From assembly GCF_036588685.1 (NCBI RefSeq), contig NW_026963312.1, positions 124,001-188,000 on the forward strand: a stretch of DNA of 64,000 nucleotides. Reading direction: 5' to 3'. Both the position numbers and the translations under genes were made by a program. Source of the DNA: Mytilus trossulus (Eukaryota; Mollusca; Bivalvia; Mytilida; Mytilidae). Below are positions 1-11,841 of the stretch, piece by piece. The notes beneath the pieces were generated by a model. That model was not told the origin of the DNA. It did not search any database and saw only the letters and a list, made by a program, of their open reading frames with translations. Numbering within the stretch: the first letter of the stretch is position 1; each line of letters begins with the position of its first letter.

Positions 1-124
1 TTGATGGTACCGGGCGAAGGTTGAGTAAAATATCTAGATCAGAATGAACATATATATAGATCCAATGCTTAGGCTAAACGTTAGGAAATCAAAATACAAA
101 CTTTTTTTATAAAGATTATATTTG

Positions 125-345
125 AATAGTTTTACACAAGTAGTTTTGGGGCCCATTATAGCTTGTTGTTCGGTGTGAGCCAAGGCTTCGTGATGAAGGC
201 CGCACATGGACCTATAACTTTTTTTAAATTGTTATTTGGATGGAGAGTTGTGTCATTGGCACTCACACCACATCTTCCTATATCTATTATAGTGTTGAAC
301 AGTAAATATAAATATAGTTTAAACTGTTCAAGTAAAACATAAACA
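125..345 (-). repeat. Mussel-type dispersed repeat, fragment
   Basis: Read on the minus strand, this matches the 5' part of the repeat family best seen at 52614-52990, including GATGTGGTGTGAGTGCCAAT, ACAACTCTCC, TATAGGTC and GGCCTTCA. The family is non-coding and present at least eight more times in this window. This copy lies just downstream of the first C1q gene. Confidence 0.6.
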
Positions 346-403
346 AATAAACCAAACATGACATAAATTTATATGATAAAGTAAGACACTTCAAATAGGT
401 CAA

Positions 404-798
404 TTATATTTTAATAATAGATAATGTTGACCAACCCTTGTCAACATGAACAATGCCTGATTTCCTGTCTCCAGCAGATGCTAGAACACTTATTGAATCC
501 CCCATGCGTAGTTCAGTTGAAACCACACTTGTTCCACTCTGATCATTATCTCCGACTTTTCCTTGGATATAAACTTGAGATAAAGTAATGTTATTTTTAT
601 GAATTTCGAACCCCGAATCTTTTGTACCAGAATTCACTGTAACTGCAATTATGTATACGCCATCTACTTCCACTTTAAAGGTTCCAGTTGAATTAATGGC
701 CGACAGGTTACTTATTCCAGTCGATGTCTTTACTTCATTGAATTTTATTTCACTTCCAATGGTAACATCCCCGCCTGCATTCCAGGCAGTGAGAGCAA
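404..798 (-). CDS. Exon 3 of first C1q gene (C1q domain)
   Basis: This terminal exon starts after an acceptor reading ...TTTAATTTACAG and begins in phase 1, completing a valine codon. It encodes 131 codons including the stop at 404-406 and holds essentially the whole C1q jelly-roll domain. Compared with the paralogue it has about six extra residues in the loop before the last strand (VLASAGDRKSGIVHV). Confidence 0.93.
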
Positions 799-2917
799 CT
801 GTAAATTAAAATAAGTAAGTTTAAGAAAAAAAGTAAAATCACAAAAATACTAAACTACGACGAAAATTCAAAACGGAAAGCCCCTCATCAAATGACAAAA
901 TCAAAAGACCAGACGTGTATTGGAAACTTAACCATAAAATAAGTATAAAACACCTTGTGGAAAATAGGTTTTGGTCATACTTAAGCTGATATCTAAGACA
1001 TATTTGGAATATCTAAATACGAGGCAATTGGATTTTCCTCAAATGTAAAAGTCTGAAGGCATAATCTATATATGTAAAAAAAATATATCCTTGAATCAAT
1101 TCTAAAATATGACAAATGTTGTGTTAACTTCTGTTATTTTTTGACAAATTGCTTTACGATTTTTTTTGTTCTAGGAATAAAAAAGGTAGATAAGCATATG
1201 TCTATAGCATAGAAACAAACATTCAACCTGTTTTGAGGTAGATATACTATGTCAACTAGCTATCATTATCATCGTGCCCCTCCTCCTCCTCCTCCTCCTC
1301 CTCCTCCTCATTATATGTAAGCATATAATGTATGGACAAGAGGCAACAACAGTTTTACCGATGTTTAAATCTCATAAATATTTTGTATAAAATTTGAGTG
1401 AATCGCGTGCAAACTATTACCATTATTATTAATCACCTGGATAATTTTGCTGTGCTAATGTTGCTACTTGGATACTCTGGTTAGCTGCCAAATTTGCTAT
1501 TTTCAAATCCAAGGCTTTGCTAAACTCTCGGTAAACAACTGTGTCTAAAAAAATCAAAGCAAGTGTTATCTAAAATAGGAGGAACACATGCAATGCGGAC
1601 TAGAATTGATATCATTCATAGGCTGGTTGTCTCCCTTGTAACATATCTGATATACCATTGTGTGTCTTATATCTGTCAGAGCCAAACAAATGAAGAACAG
1701 GGTACCTGTTGTTGGTTTTCATGTAAGCGTTTAGTTTATACATATTTTTTTTGCTCAACTAGGCAAAAGGGATCGTCTCCCATCATGTAAGCGTTAAACA
1801 ACATCAAGGAACGACAAAACACAAACCTAAACAGCTACCTTTTCTTTCATGTTTACGTTAGTAGACGACTTTCCATTGAGTAAGCTTATATATCTTGACT
1901 GTTTGAAATTTGAATAGTGGAAGGATTTGATCACAGTCTGTTTATATAGAAATTCATTTGTTTAAAAAAAAGTCATGATATTCAAAGCAAAGTGCTCATT
2001 GTGCTAATATTATTAAAATGGCATAGGTTAGTAGGTTGAAGGAGAGAGAAAGATACACAAATGAACAAACCAACGAGTTATGAGATGAAATGAAAGATAA
2101 ACGAAATAATGAAAGTAAAATTTTTCCCCGAGAAAATTTTCTTAGTTACACAACCAGCTACAAAATTAAAGCAAACGACTTTTGACTTAGCACAAGGTTT
2201 GCATGAGAGAAATGAAATATAAACTATTTGTTTTTATATGTTGTAACGTTCAATAATTCAATTGAACACATTAGAATTTCTAAACTTACCATTTCGGGAT
2301 TTTTCTCGAAATACCCTTTCAACGGATGTGATTTGCTGGGTAAGTTTGTGGCCAATAGTTTTGACATCCAATTGGTTCTGACGGGTTATATTGGAAATGG
2401 CGATTATATCTTGATTCCTCACCATATTGTTATATTCGAGTTGGTTCACTTTGTTTGATGTTGCCTGTACTTGCTGTTTTAAATTTTCAATGCTGACGAC
2501 TGATTGGGTTTGTTTCAGAGTTGCAACGTCTTGTGATAGTTTCTGGTTTTCATCCTTCAACAAAGTATAATTAATCTCCAAGTCTTTGATTTTGCCTTCT
2601 AATACTCCGAAATTGTTTTGACTTAAACTGCACGTAGCAACTAGACCATTGACTTGCAGTTGCAAAGCAGAAATTTCCTGCGCATGCTTCGAAATGTCCT
2701 TTTGTTCAAGAGATTGCACTTTCTGTTGTAAGCTAGTAACAACGTGCTCTAAAAGATGTCGTGCTTGTCTTTCCTCCATTAGCAAATCAACGACGGCAAT
2801 ATAATGTTTGTCAGTTATAACGCCGGCATATTTGGGCGTAGTGCTGTCAATTAAAAATCCACTTACGCATTGGAAGATGAGAAAAATGAACATTGAATGA
2901 TGAATCAACTCAGCCAT
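404..2917 (-). CDS. Secreted coiled-coil C1q-domain protein, three exons
   Basis: I assembled this gene from three minus-strand exons: 2917-2290, 1544-1437 and 798-404. Both introns have GT-AG ends and both are phase 1, so the frame runs unbroken to give 376 aa. Translation is taken from the ATG at 2917; the reading frame extends about nine codons further upstream but without another ATG. Residues 1-20 form a hydrophobic signal peptide. Residues of about 45-200 form a long heptad-type coiled coil, suited to oligomerisation. A short linker comes from exon 2. Residues of about 246-376 are a C1q domain, starting with VALTAW and containing GVYIIAV, YIQGKV and a final GWSTLSIIKI. C1q-domain proteins of this kind are secreted lectin-like recognition proteins in bivalves; the ligand cannot be read from sequence. 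The gene is a paralogue of the one at 37814-42346. There is no collagen stretch. Confidence 0.9.
1278..1309 (+). repeat. (CCT)n microsatellite
   Basis: About ten CCT units in a row, lying in intron 2 of the first C1q gene (polypyrimidine on the plus strand). Confidence 0.9.
1437..1544 (-). CDS. Exon 2 of first C1q gene (linker)
   Basis: This 108 nt exon runs from a TTTTTTTAG acceptor to a CCAG|GTGATT donor. It encodes about 36 residues of helical linker (TVVYREFSKALDLKIANLAA is the first part). Phase 1 at both ends matches exon 1 and exon 3 and matches the equivalent exon of the paralogue (38605-38718), although the residues have diverged strongly. Confidence 0.88.
2290..2917 (-). CDS. Exon 1 of first C1q gene (signal peptide, coiled coil)
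   Basis: This exon begins with ATG at 2917, where MAELIHHSMFIF opens a signal peptide, and ends at the donor AAATG|GTAAGT. It encodes 209 codons plus one base. After the signal peptide come a segment shared with the paralogue (ITDKHYIAV, LLMEERQ) and then Gln/Leu/Glu-rich heptads with the conserved stretch NYTLLKDENQKLSQDVA. Confidence 0.9.
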
Positions 2918-3780
2918 CAATACTACAGACTTTTGTAAATACAAGGCAATACGTGCATTATCTACTTGTCTTATCTATCTATTGGTTTGTTCCAATTACA
3001 ATGACATTTAATACAATAACCAATCCATCCGTTGACATATCATTAACCTGAACACAATGACAATTCTCGATCTCGAGCTCTACTAGTTTACAAATAGACA
3101 ATTCAAACAGGAATTATGGGTAAATGGCTGCCAATTGGACACGATTTATCTCTAAAAGAAGCACATGAAGGTTTCCTGGTTATTTCTAATTCTTGCAGGG
3201 TTTTATCCATTTTTTTTCTTTTAAATAGTAATATATATACATCAGTGAACGCCATGACAAGTAAAGATCCCCCTCCTCCCAGTAAACCATCGGAATTTAT
3301 AATAAATAATAACAAATACAATTTATTCATAGTAAATGTATGTAAGTATACAGAAATATATCCGTGTATAGTACTGAAAACTATTGGAATTGATAGTAAA
3401 TAGCAAATATTATTTATTGTCGTTTCCTCCCAAAATATTCCAAACTGAAACACTTGCAAGGATGATAAATGTTAGAACTCCAAATGATAACAGAAAGGAA
3501 ATGTATACATAGTCTGTGTATTTTCAAAGTACAGAAAAACACAAACCGGAAGTCTAATCTGACTTAAAGTTTTGTCCAATAACGGGAAAATATCCGGACG
3601 CATTTTTTTCGTTTTTCTCCCAAAATAACCCAAACTGAATGATCATAAGAATGGATGACAAATGCGACTATACATGTTACCTATAGGACACAAAGGTATA
3701 ATGATTAATTTATTGTGGAAGGAGGAGAAGCGACACACAACATGAGGTCTTCTCGTTTAAAAGTAGAGATATATATATAT

Positions 3781-4045
3781 ATACAACTCGTCTTAACATC
3801 AATTCAACAATGTTAGATCTGTAAATTTGCTTTTGCAAATTTTGTGTTCTTCCCTTGCATGGATTCGAACTTATGCTACTGAGAAATCGTGAAACCAAAT
3901 CGTCGCCTACACTGTATCCGACGCGCTTGACCACTCAACCATATTGGCTTCACAAATATAAAGCTGTTGATGGCCGGGTGTTACTTTTCCTCGTCAGTTT
4001 CAATCTAGCGTCTACAAATTAATGCAAGATACAGTCACACAAATC
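3781..4045 (-). repeat. Diverged copy of SINE-bearing unit
   Basis: This is a diverged relative of the 608 bp unit at 53061-53668: it shares ACAACTCGTCT, ACAATGTTAGATCTGTAAAT, the tRNA-like box and a GATACAGTCACA end. The segment 3844-3954, read on the minus strand, has a B-box-like GTTCGAATCC core (GGATTCGAAC on plus). A short AT tract (3769-3783) borders it. Confidence 0.6.
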
Positions 4046-5348
4046 AAACTATGAGAACAAGTACTATATGCCAGATGTATCTGTTTGCAACAAGAGTGTT
4101 AATATTCTGCTGCAATTTTACAATGCGTATTATATGAATTGAAATAAAGGTTTGAGTTTTCACAAACCTCAATAGATTTGATTACTCTCATAAAATCTTG
4201 CATCTCCAAGTCCTTCTCATACGAAACCACTGTTGACTTTTGCCCTATTGTCTCATGATAAATTTTCTTTCCTAGTCACATTTTATCATTCTCATTGGTC
4301 CTTGTCGGTTTTATCAGCACTTCGTCGTTTACATTTTGTTCTGATTTTACAAATATTTGGTTTAAGCATCACTGAAGAGACATTCATTGTGAATGCGGTT
4401 CCGGTACAGTAAATTTGATACCGTTAAAATTTGTTATTACTGCTACTGGATCGATAACTCTGATGATTGACTGCTGGTTCCTGAGGGTAACATTCACCTA
4501 GTATCTTGGAAATCGGTACTTGCATGAAAATGTTAAAATCCTTTCAGATTAACTTATTTCCCCATACATGGTTCTGATTCTTTGTGCGATTTAATTCGAT
4601 CATTTTTGGTTATATCAGCTCCTCGACGTTTGTCAGGTTTTATGATATCAAATTATTTGATCTAGAGCATAACAAATACATTAATACTCCAAATGCGTAG
4701 CTGGTGCAATTAAATAGATACTGGTAATGATATCAAAATTCAAATAAGGGATATTATAAGTTCGATGATACCAATTTTTAGGGATTTGATCTTACAACAA
4801 AGTTGTCCTTCCAGGCCAATTTGTCGGTTGTTTGAAATATAAAAAAATCGACTTCTTTAAAATTCGGAAGAACCTGTTTAAAAATTGAATTAAGGATATG
4901 ATAGGCTGTGACATTTTTCCAACTATTTTTTTCCCTGGGACAATAAGACAAAAGCAGAGTTATAATCATTATATATGTAATCACTTTTATTTTTTAATCA
5001 TATGTTATATATGTATACATTGCATGTTACAATATTTGATTATAGAATGGTCCATTTAAGATAATGTCCTATACAATTATCAGTTTTTATATGAAACGAT
5101 CAGCCTTTTTAATTCTTCTCAAACTACATCAATATTCCTGTAATATAGAAATATGAATATAAAGCCAAAACCTTTTTGAATATCTTCATTATATATGTTA
5201 TATAAAATCATTATTAACATCGCATTCAGTCAATTGCTACACTGGAAACATTCTAATAAAATAGTTTCACAATGTTAACTATATACCTGTTGCAAAAATG
5301 GATAATCTTTTAACAATAATAAGGACATTGAAAGACAACAAGTCAAAT

Positions 5349-7036
5349 AAACTCATCATAGATACCAGGACTAAATTTTGTATATACGCCAAACGCGTGT
5401 TTCGTCTACAAAAGACTTATCAGTGACGCTCGAATCCATAAATATTAAAAAAGGCAAATAAAATACAAAGTTGAAGAGCATTGAGGAACAAAATTCCTAA
5501 AAGTTTTGCCAAATCCAGCTAAGGCATTCTATGCCTGAGGTAGAAAAGCCTTAGTATTTCAAAAATTCTAAGTTTTGTAAACACATAATTTATAAATATT
5601 ACCATATCAATGACAATTCATGTCAGCATAAAAAGTGCTGACTACTGGGCTGGTGATACCCTCGGAGAAATAAATCTCCACCAGCAGTGGCATCGACCCA
5701 GTGGTAGTAAATAAACTCATCATAGATACCAGGACTAAATTTTGTATATACACTAGACGCGCGTTTCGTCTACAAAAGACTCATCAGTAACGCTCGAATC
5801 CAAAAATATTAAAAAAGCCAAATAAAATACGAAGTTGAAGAGCATTGAGGACCAAAATTCTTAAAAGTTTTGCCAAATCCAGCTAAGGTAATCCATGCCT
5901 GAGTTAGAAAAGCCTTAGTTTTTCAAAAATTCTAAATTTTGTAAACATATAATTTATAAATATTACCATATCAATGACAATTTATGTCAGCATAAAAAGT
6001 GCTGACTACTGGGCTGGTGATACCCTCGGGGAAATAAATCTCCACCAGGAGTGGCAGCGACCCAGTGGTAGTAAATAAACTCATTATAGATACCAGGACT
6101 AAATTTTGTATATACGCCAGACGCGCGCTTCGTCTACAAAAGACTCATCAGTGATGCTCGAATACGAAGTTGAAGAGCATTGAGGACCAAAATTCCTAAA
6201 AGTTTTGACAAATCCAGCTAAGGTTATCTATGCCTGAGGTAGAAAAGCCTTAGTATTTCAAAAATTCTAAATTTTGTAAACATATAATTTATAAATATTA
6301 CCATATCAATGACAATTCATGTCAGCATAAAAAGTGCTGAATACTGGGATGGTGGTACCCTCGGGGAAGTAAATCTCCACCAGGAGTGGCATCGACCCAG
6401 TGGTAGTAAATAAACTCATCGTAGATACCAAGACTAAATTTTGTATATACGCCAGACGCACGTTTCGTCTACATAAGACTCATCAGTGACGCTCGAATAC
6501 GAAGTTGAAGAGCATTGAGGAACAAAATTCCTAAAAGTTTGACCAAATCCAGCTAAGGTAATCTATGCCTGAGGTAGAAAAGCCTTAGTATTTCAAAAAT
6601 TCTAAATTTTGTAAACATATAATTTATAAATATTACCATATCAATGACAATTCATGTCAGCATAAAAAGTGCTGACTACTGGGATGGTGATACCCTCGGG
6701 GAAATAAATCTCCACCAGGAGTGGCATCGACCCAGTGGTAGTAAATAAACTCATCATAGATATTAGGACTTAATTTTGAATATATACGCCAGACGCGCGT
6801 TTCGTCTACAAAAGACTCATCAGTGACGCTCGAATACGAATTGAAGTTGAAGAGCATTGAGGACCAAAATTCCTAAAAGTTTTGCCAATTCCAGCTAAGG
6901 TAATATATGCCTGAGGTAGAAAAGCCTTAGTATTTCAAAAATTCTTAATTTTGTAAACATATAATTTATAAATTTTACCATATCAATGAAATTCATGTCA
7001 GCATAAAAACTGCTGACTACTAGGCTGGTGATACCG
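5349..7036 (+). repeat. Five-unit tandem array (335-365 bp units)
   Basis: Units start at 5349, 5714, 6078, 6413 and 6748, giving lengths of 365, 364, 335 and 335 bp and a last truncated unit of about 289 bp. Each unit runs from AACTCATCATAGATACCAGG through CGCGCGTTTCGTCTAC to TGGCATCGACCCAGTGGTAG. Units 3-5 lack about 29 bp present in units 1-2. Single diverged copies of the same family lie at 23325-23590 (+), 52140-52440 (-) and 60385-60700 (-), so a dispersed repeat has been amplified in tandem here. No coding capacity is seen. Confidence 0.92.
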
Positions 7037-7182
7037 AGACAGCATGGGAGGCGAAATATACCTTAAAGAAATTGTTACTCATTAAGCGAATAACAAACCG
7101 ACAATGCAAAGGCAAAAAAAAAAAAAACCAGCCAATTGACAAACAACAGTATACAAAACAGAAAACTGAAGACTGAGTACCA

Positions 7183-7218
7183 CCCCCCCCCCCCCCCCCC
7201 CAAAAAAAAAAAAAAAAA
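7183..7218 (+). repeat. Poly(C)/poly(A) tract
   Basis: Nineteen C (7183-7201) followed by seventeen A (7202-7218). The minus strand therefore has a long G run that could form quadruplexes. Apparent short reading frames across it (runs of Pro, Lys, Gly or Phe) are artefacts of composition. Confidence 0.95.
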
Positions 7219-7339
7219 CACAACACAAAACAAAACGGTATTGATCTCAGGTGCTGAGGAAGTTTTAGCAAATCCTGCTCTACATGTTGCATTCGTAGTG
7301 TTGCTCATGAAAGAACAAACCACGTGTTAAGTTTAATTT

Positions 7340-8850
7340 GGTAAGTAACGTTTGAGGAAAAAGAAAAGACTGTGGTTTCGACAATTTATAACATATCCGT
7401 TGTCATATGTGTAACATATATTCCATAACGGTAAAATATCTCGTGATGGCGTTCTTCAAAACTAAGGGATTATTCCAACTCCACCACTTAAGATGATATG
7501 ATATCCACATAAAACTTACTTTTTACTTAAATGTTGCCCACCAAAAAATGTCTAGGATTAACACATAATAATAAGGACACGAATTAAAAAATACAACGGC
7601 TATCATAGTCATCTTGACGGTTACACTTCAAATGACAGGAGGTCGTGAGGCCTGGAGTAAATATGGAAGACAAACGTCAAATATATTGTATCTACTAAGT
7701 ATATACCTGATTCAATATTAAGGTTGTATTTTGCTTTTTCAATGTATGTGGAATTTTTTAAATCAAAATTCAGATTATTTATGGTATAACTAAATGTCAT
7801 GTTTTAAAATAAAATACGACAACATATAACCAAAACGAGGCATGGTTTTAACGAGTGCACACGCAGTCTTGTGTTTTTCAAATGAATAAATAATCTTGGT
7901 TTTACTTTGAAATTTTATAATTACTATTAATATCGCGGCATTAAAAGCCGATTTTGACCTTTCTTCAATATAAGACCTATAATCTTTTATGCTGTGCAGT
8001 CATTACGATCGGTAATACATATCATACATGAGATTGTCTTGTGCTTGTCTAATTCGTTCTTCTGTGTATATTTTGTTATCTTCGTGTTAGAAATTTAAGG
8101 TGGATAATACCGTGTTAAAGCATATTTTGATGTACATGTGTCTGTTCACAGTCCGGGACTGCTTCAGTGTTATACATGTTTCTGTTCCTTAAGAAAAATG
8201 AAGTTATGGTAGATTTTTCATAGGTTCTATCTTATTAATTCAAGACTTAAGTAGCAGATTAAAGAACCGATTACGGAACATAGTATAAACACATACCTTT
8301 TGTTCAATACTGTAGAGGGCATTTATTTTTTTCTGTCTTTTGGTTGCAGCCTTTTTAATGCATACCCGATATCTTTTTTTAATTCATATCTATGACTTTG
8401 TATAGTAGTAACCCAATTTCATAAAATTACTTGAAAATTTATATATTTAAGTATAAGTCTATGCCCTACACATGAATTACCTGCTTCTAGGTTCTTCCAC
8501 GTCACCCTTCTACCGCCCCTGTCGACCGCACTGTCTCAATTTCTTTCGTGGAAGTTTTTGCCTGTTTTCCGATTTTTTTCTTGACGTACTTGGAATCAAA
8601 TAATAAAAAAAAAAAGAGAAATGCATTCCATATTATACATATATACAAGCAATATACCATTTATCCTTATCTTTATTTGATTTATCTTTGGAAGATTTTT
8701 TTGAAGGTCACAAAACTATTTTCTGAGGATAAAGAGGATCAGTTATATTCAAATTATAAACGTTATGACAAATACTTTTAGAAACGATCAGAATGTTACA
8801 AATCAAGAAATCACATAGATAACTAGAATTGCCATTGCAAGTAATAGCGG
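7340..8850. other. Non-coding stretch
   Basis: AT-rich DNA with many stops in all frames. I see no exon with convincing splice sites, no repeat shared with the rest of the window and no RNA gene. Confidence 0.5.
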
Positions 8851-9573
8851 ATGTCACCCTTCCCCCTATTGTCACTAAGTGACAGCCATTTGAAAAAAAA
8901 TGTTTAAAATTGAATGCACAAATATACATGGCTATACATCTTTCTGTATTTTTTTTAGTTTATTTAGAACATTTTAAAACAAATTTTATTTCTGTCGTTT
9001 CCATGGCAACGACAGCCATTTTGAAATTTCAAAGTCATAAGTTTCATCTGTACTTGCCAGTTAATTAACCAAAATATCAAGTTTCAATAAGTTCAAAGCA
9101 TTTTGAATGTTTTTGACATTTTGGCAGTTTTCATGGCAACAGTGGCCTTTTTGGAAATTCCATCATCAAAAGTCTCATTCAGACATGCCAGTCTACAATC
9201 ATATAAAGTTTCATAAAATTTTGAGCATTTTGAAATTTTTGAAATTTTTGAAATTTTTTATGGTTCCTATGGCAACAGAAACATTCCCAAAAGATAATGG
9301 CATATACCACATTGGTTCATGGGAGGGACCATACCATCAAATTTTCGATCAATTTGACCTATCATTTTAAGAAACTAAATTCCACTTTAAGGTTTTTGGA
9401 CCACTTTGACCTGTTTTGGATTGTTTCCATGGTAACAGCAGACAATTTTTAAATTCTATACACCAAATTCCACATCTACCAATGTTCCTCATTATTACTG
9501 TAAAGTTTTATTAAATTTGAGCAGAAACAGAGGAAATGCAATATGTCACCCGAAATTGTCGATCGGGTGACAT
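8851..9573 (+). repeat. Repeat with four X-box-like palindromes
   Basis: The segment is bounded by ATGTCACCC (8851-8859) and its inverse GGGTGACAT (9565-9573). It contains four matches to the RFX X-box pattern RYYNYYATRRNRAC: 8997-9010, 9127-9140, 9263-9276 and 9423-9436, about 130-160 bp apart. The flanking sequences are similar (GGCAACAGTGGCC, CCATTTTGAAATT), so this is a decayed tandem repeat. A hairpin with 9 bp arms lies at 9543-9573, and a short (TTTTTGAAA)n run at 9233-9258. Confidence 0.6.
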
Positions 9574-11673
9574 AATAAAGCAGAAAAGAAGATTCCATTG
9601 GTTAAGAGATAAGCATTCAAACTAAATGTTCAAAAGTTTGAAAGGATTTACGAAATGGTTCTGATACATAAAGATGCAATCATACTTTATCAATACATTA
9701 AAAGAAAGGTCTTATTTGAAGAAAGGCAAAAATATCCTGTAGATATACAGTAGAATGTTACCTCTTTTTGCATATCCAATGTATGCAAGTGGTTTTGGTG
9801 TTTTTTCTTTGGAGTTCTACTTTCAATGCTATGCGTTTTACAGTAAGCCTGAAATTATATGTAAAAGCTTCAAATGGAGTTTCTATCGATTTTTAACAAT
9901 AAATGAAATCATTAAAAAGAAGTTGTCTCTAAATTTATCAAGAATGTTCTATGACGCATAGTATTGTCAAGGTTATGAGTAATAAATCTGTTTACAGTGC
10001 TTCTACCAATATGCTACTCCCCATGGGTGACTGGGGAATAGAAATATGGTCACCTCGTCTTCCTTCAACTTCCGGTCAGAACGGGGACGTTAAATCGGAT
10101 GCCTCGTGTAAAGAGAGTGCATCGCTCTTTGCACGTTAAGAACTATTAAAAGGGTCCGTAGGTGGCCTGTTGCAAAAGTTCTGCTCCTATCAAATATACC
10201 TTCATTTGTTATTGGCAGTCAAATGAAAGAAAATATGAAGGTAAGTGCACCCATGAAAAATCAGAAATCAAATCATATCGGGATATCACGAATAACAATT
10301 AAATCCATGACGTTGTAACCAGGAAATAGTAAATAAGCAAAATCAAATTGAGATACATTTTTACGAGTTTTTTTCTCTTGAGAGAGATGTGCATTTTCAA
10401 TGACAATGGAGTGAAAGTGGAGAGAGCATTTGTATATATGTTATCTTTAAGTTTTTGGCAAAGAGAACCAATGTGTGTTAAAATTGTATATATAATGACC
10501 ATATAAAACCAAATCGGCAACTGACAAATAAATTAGTACTAAGCAGTTTCGAATTATAAGAGAGACGGAAGATATCAATGGGATAGACATACTCATAAGT
10601 CGAAAACGAAATGACAGTGCCATGGTGATGGTAATTTAAACATGTTCAAATATCGTTGGTCGATGTAGAAGAGATAATTCATGAACTTCAACAGGCGCAA
10701 TACCGTGTGTATCGAGAGTGTACAGAAGACGTCTCCTGATATGCATACATCACCCGTTATTCGAATTTTAACAAAGTCATAATGTCACAATAAAGAACTG
10801 GAAACCATTGGTAAATAACAGTATAGACGATGTTAATGGCATCAAATTGCAAAGATCTAAAACACGCTGCTGATAAATTGGCACATATACAAATGGTATC
10901 GGTCATTCAATTCGTGATAGTGATCGTAAAACTTATGAATTCTCGATTTGAAACATTGTTTATTGTGACAGAACGTAAACAATATATCTGAAAGTGAAAT
11001 TTAAGAACTTTGTAAATTGTCTTTTTCTTTTTGTCTAAGGGAAAGTTCTGTATGAGTTCAAAAACAAATCGGTCCGTAGCGGTGCTAAATTCGTAACTCA
11101 GAAGTCAGTGTTTCAGTACTAAATTGATTGTTAACATTTTTTCCCTTAAATTCTCCGTTAATTAAGCAATTACTAAAAATGCTAGGCAAAAATACCTTTA
11201 GACGAATTGGCTACTTTTAAGTCCGTTTTGGTAATATAGCTCTTTACGTGTTTATGTCTTGTTAATCCATAGCTTTCAATTACTTAGGTTTTGGCGTTCA
11301 TGATAAAAAGTGAATCTAGAAAATATTCGCACGCAAGAAATTGATAAAGTGTTAAGTTCATTTCGAACTGCAACTGTCTGCAGAAATTTCAATCACACAG
11401 ACTCAACAAATGACCTGTGTGGTTCTTCACGAAGTAAGGTTTCTTTATTACCTAAAACAAGGACTTGTATCTACCTTTCCTATTTTTGTAGAAAAAAACC
11501 TTCTGTTTAATGAGACGATGAAGTCACAACCACCGTGGACAATAATACCATATTTTTTTTTATATAACTAATAGGTTAAATATAAATCCATATCATTTGA
11601 ATAACTTATTTAAAAAGAGAGTATTTTTTTAAGTGCATTACTTTTATAGAATCTTCGTTAATTTTGTTTATAC
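9574..11673. other. Non-coding stretch with repeat fragments
   Basis: No gene is recognised. A minus-strand fragment at about 10545-10640 resembles the tail of the reverse-transcriptase element at 16975-17035 (ATGGCACTGTCATTTCGTTT against ATGGCGTTGTCAGTTTGTTT). The GC-richer block 10010-10190 looks like a dispersed repeat, but I could not match it within the window. The missing 3' exons of the PHD gene were looked for here without success. Confidence 0.4.
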
Positions 11674-11841
11674 CTGTAAAGTGAGATCTGGGTTAACGTC
11701 TGAAGAGAATGTATCCATTCGTAAACCATGTGAATATGCACACGTTACATGGAATGATTTAGCACAATTCCTTACAATGCACTTGATACATGCTCCATAT
11801 TTTTTTTTACACAACGAACAGCTACGAGACCACATCTCTTC
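11674..11841 (-). CDS. PHD gene exon 10: second half of extended PHD
   Basis: This 168 nt, 56-codon exon follows the acceptor GTATTGTTGTAG and ends at TTACAG|GTATAA. It encodes [19 protein letters not shown] and [14 protein letters not shown], the C2..C2..C..HxxC zinc ligands that complete the extended PHD. The next exon should encode the short segment after the ePHD; none was recognised down to position 404. Confidence 0.9.

Noticed and set aside
5349-7036. CRISPR-like regular repeats
   Set aside because: Units are 335-365 bp with no short repeat/unique spacer pattern, and the genome is eukaryotic.
7020-7330. Frames with poly-Gly, poly-Pro and poly-Phe runs on both strands
   Set aside because: Produced by the poly(C)/poly(A) tract; no coding signature outside it.
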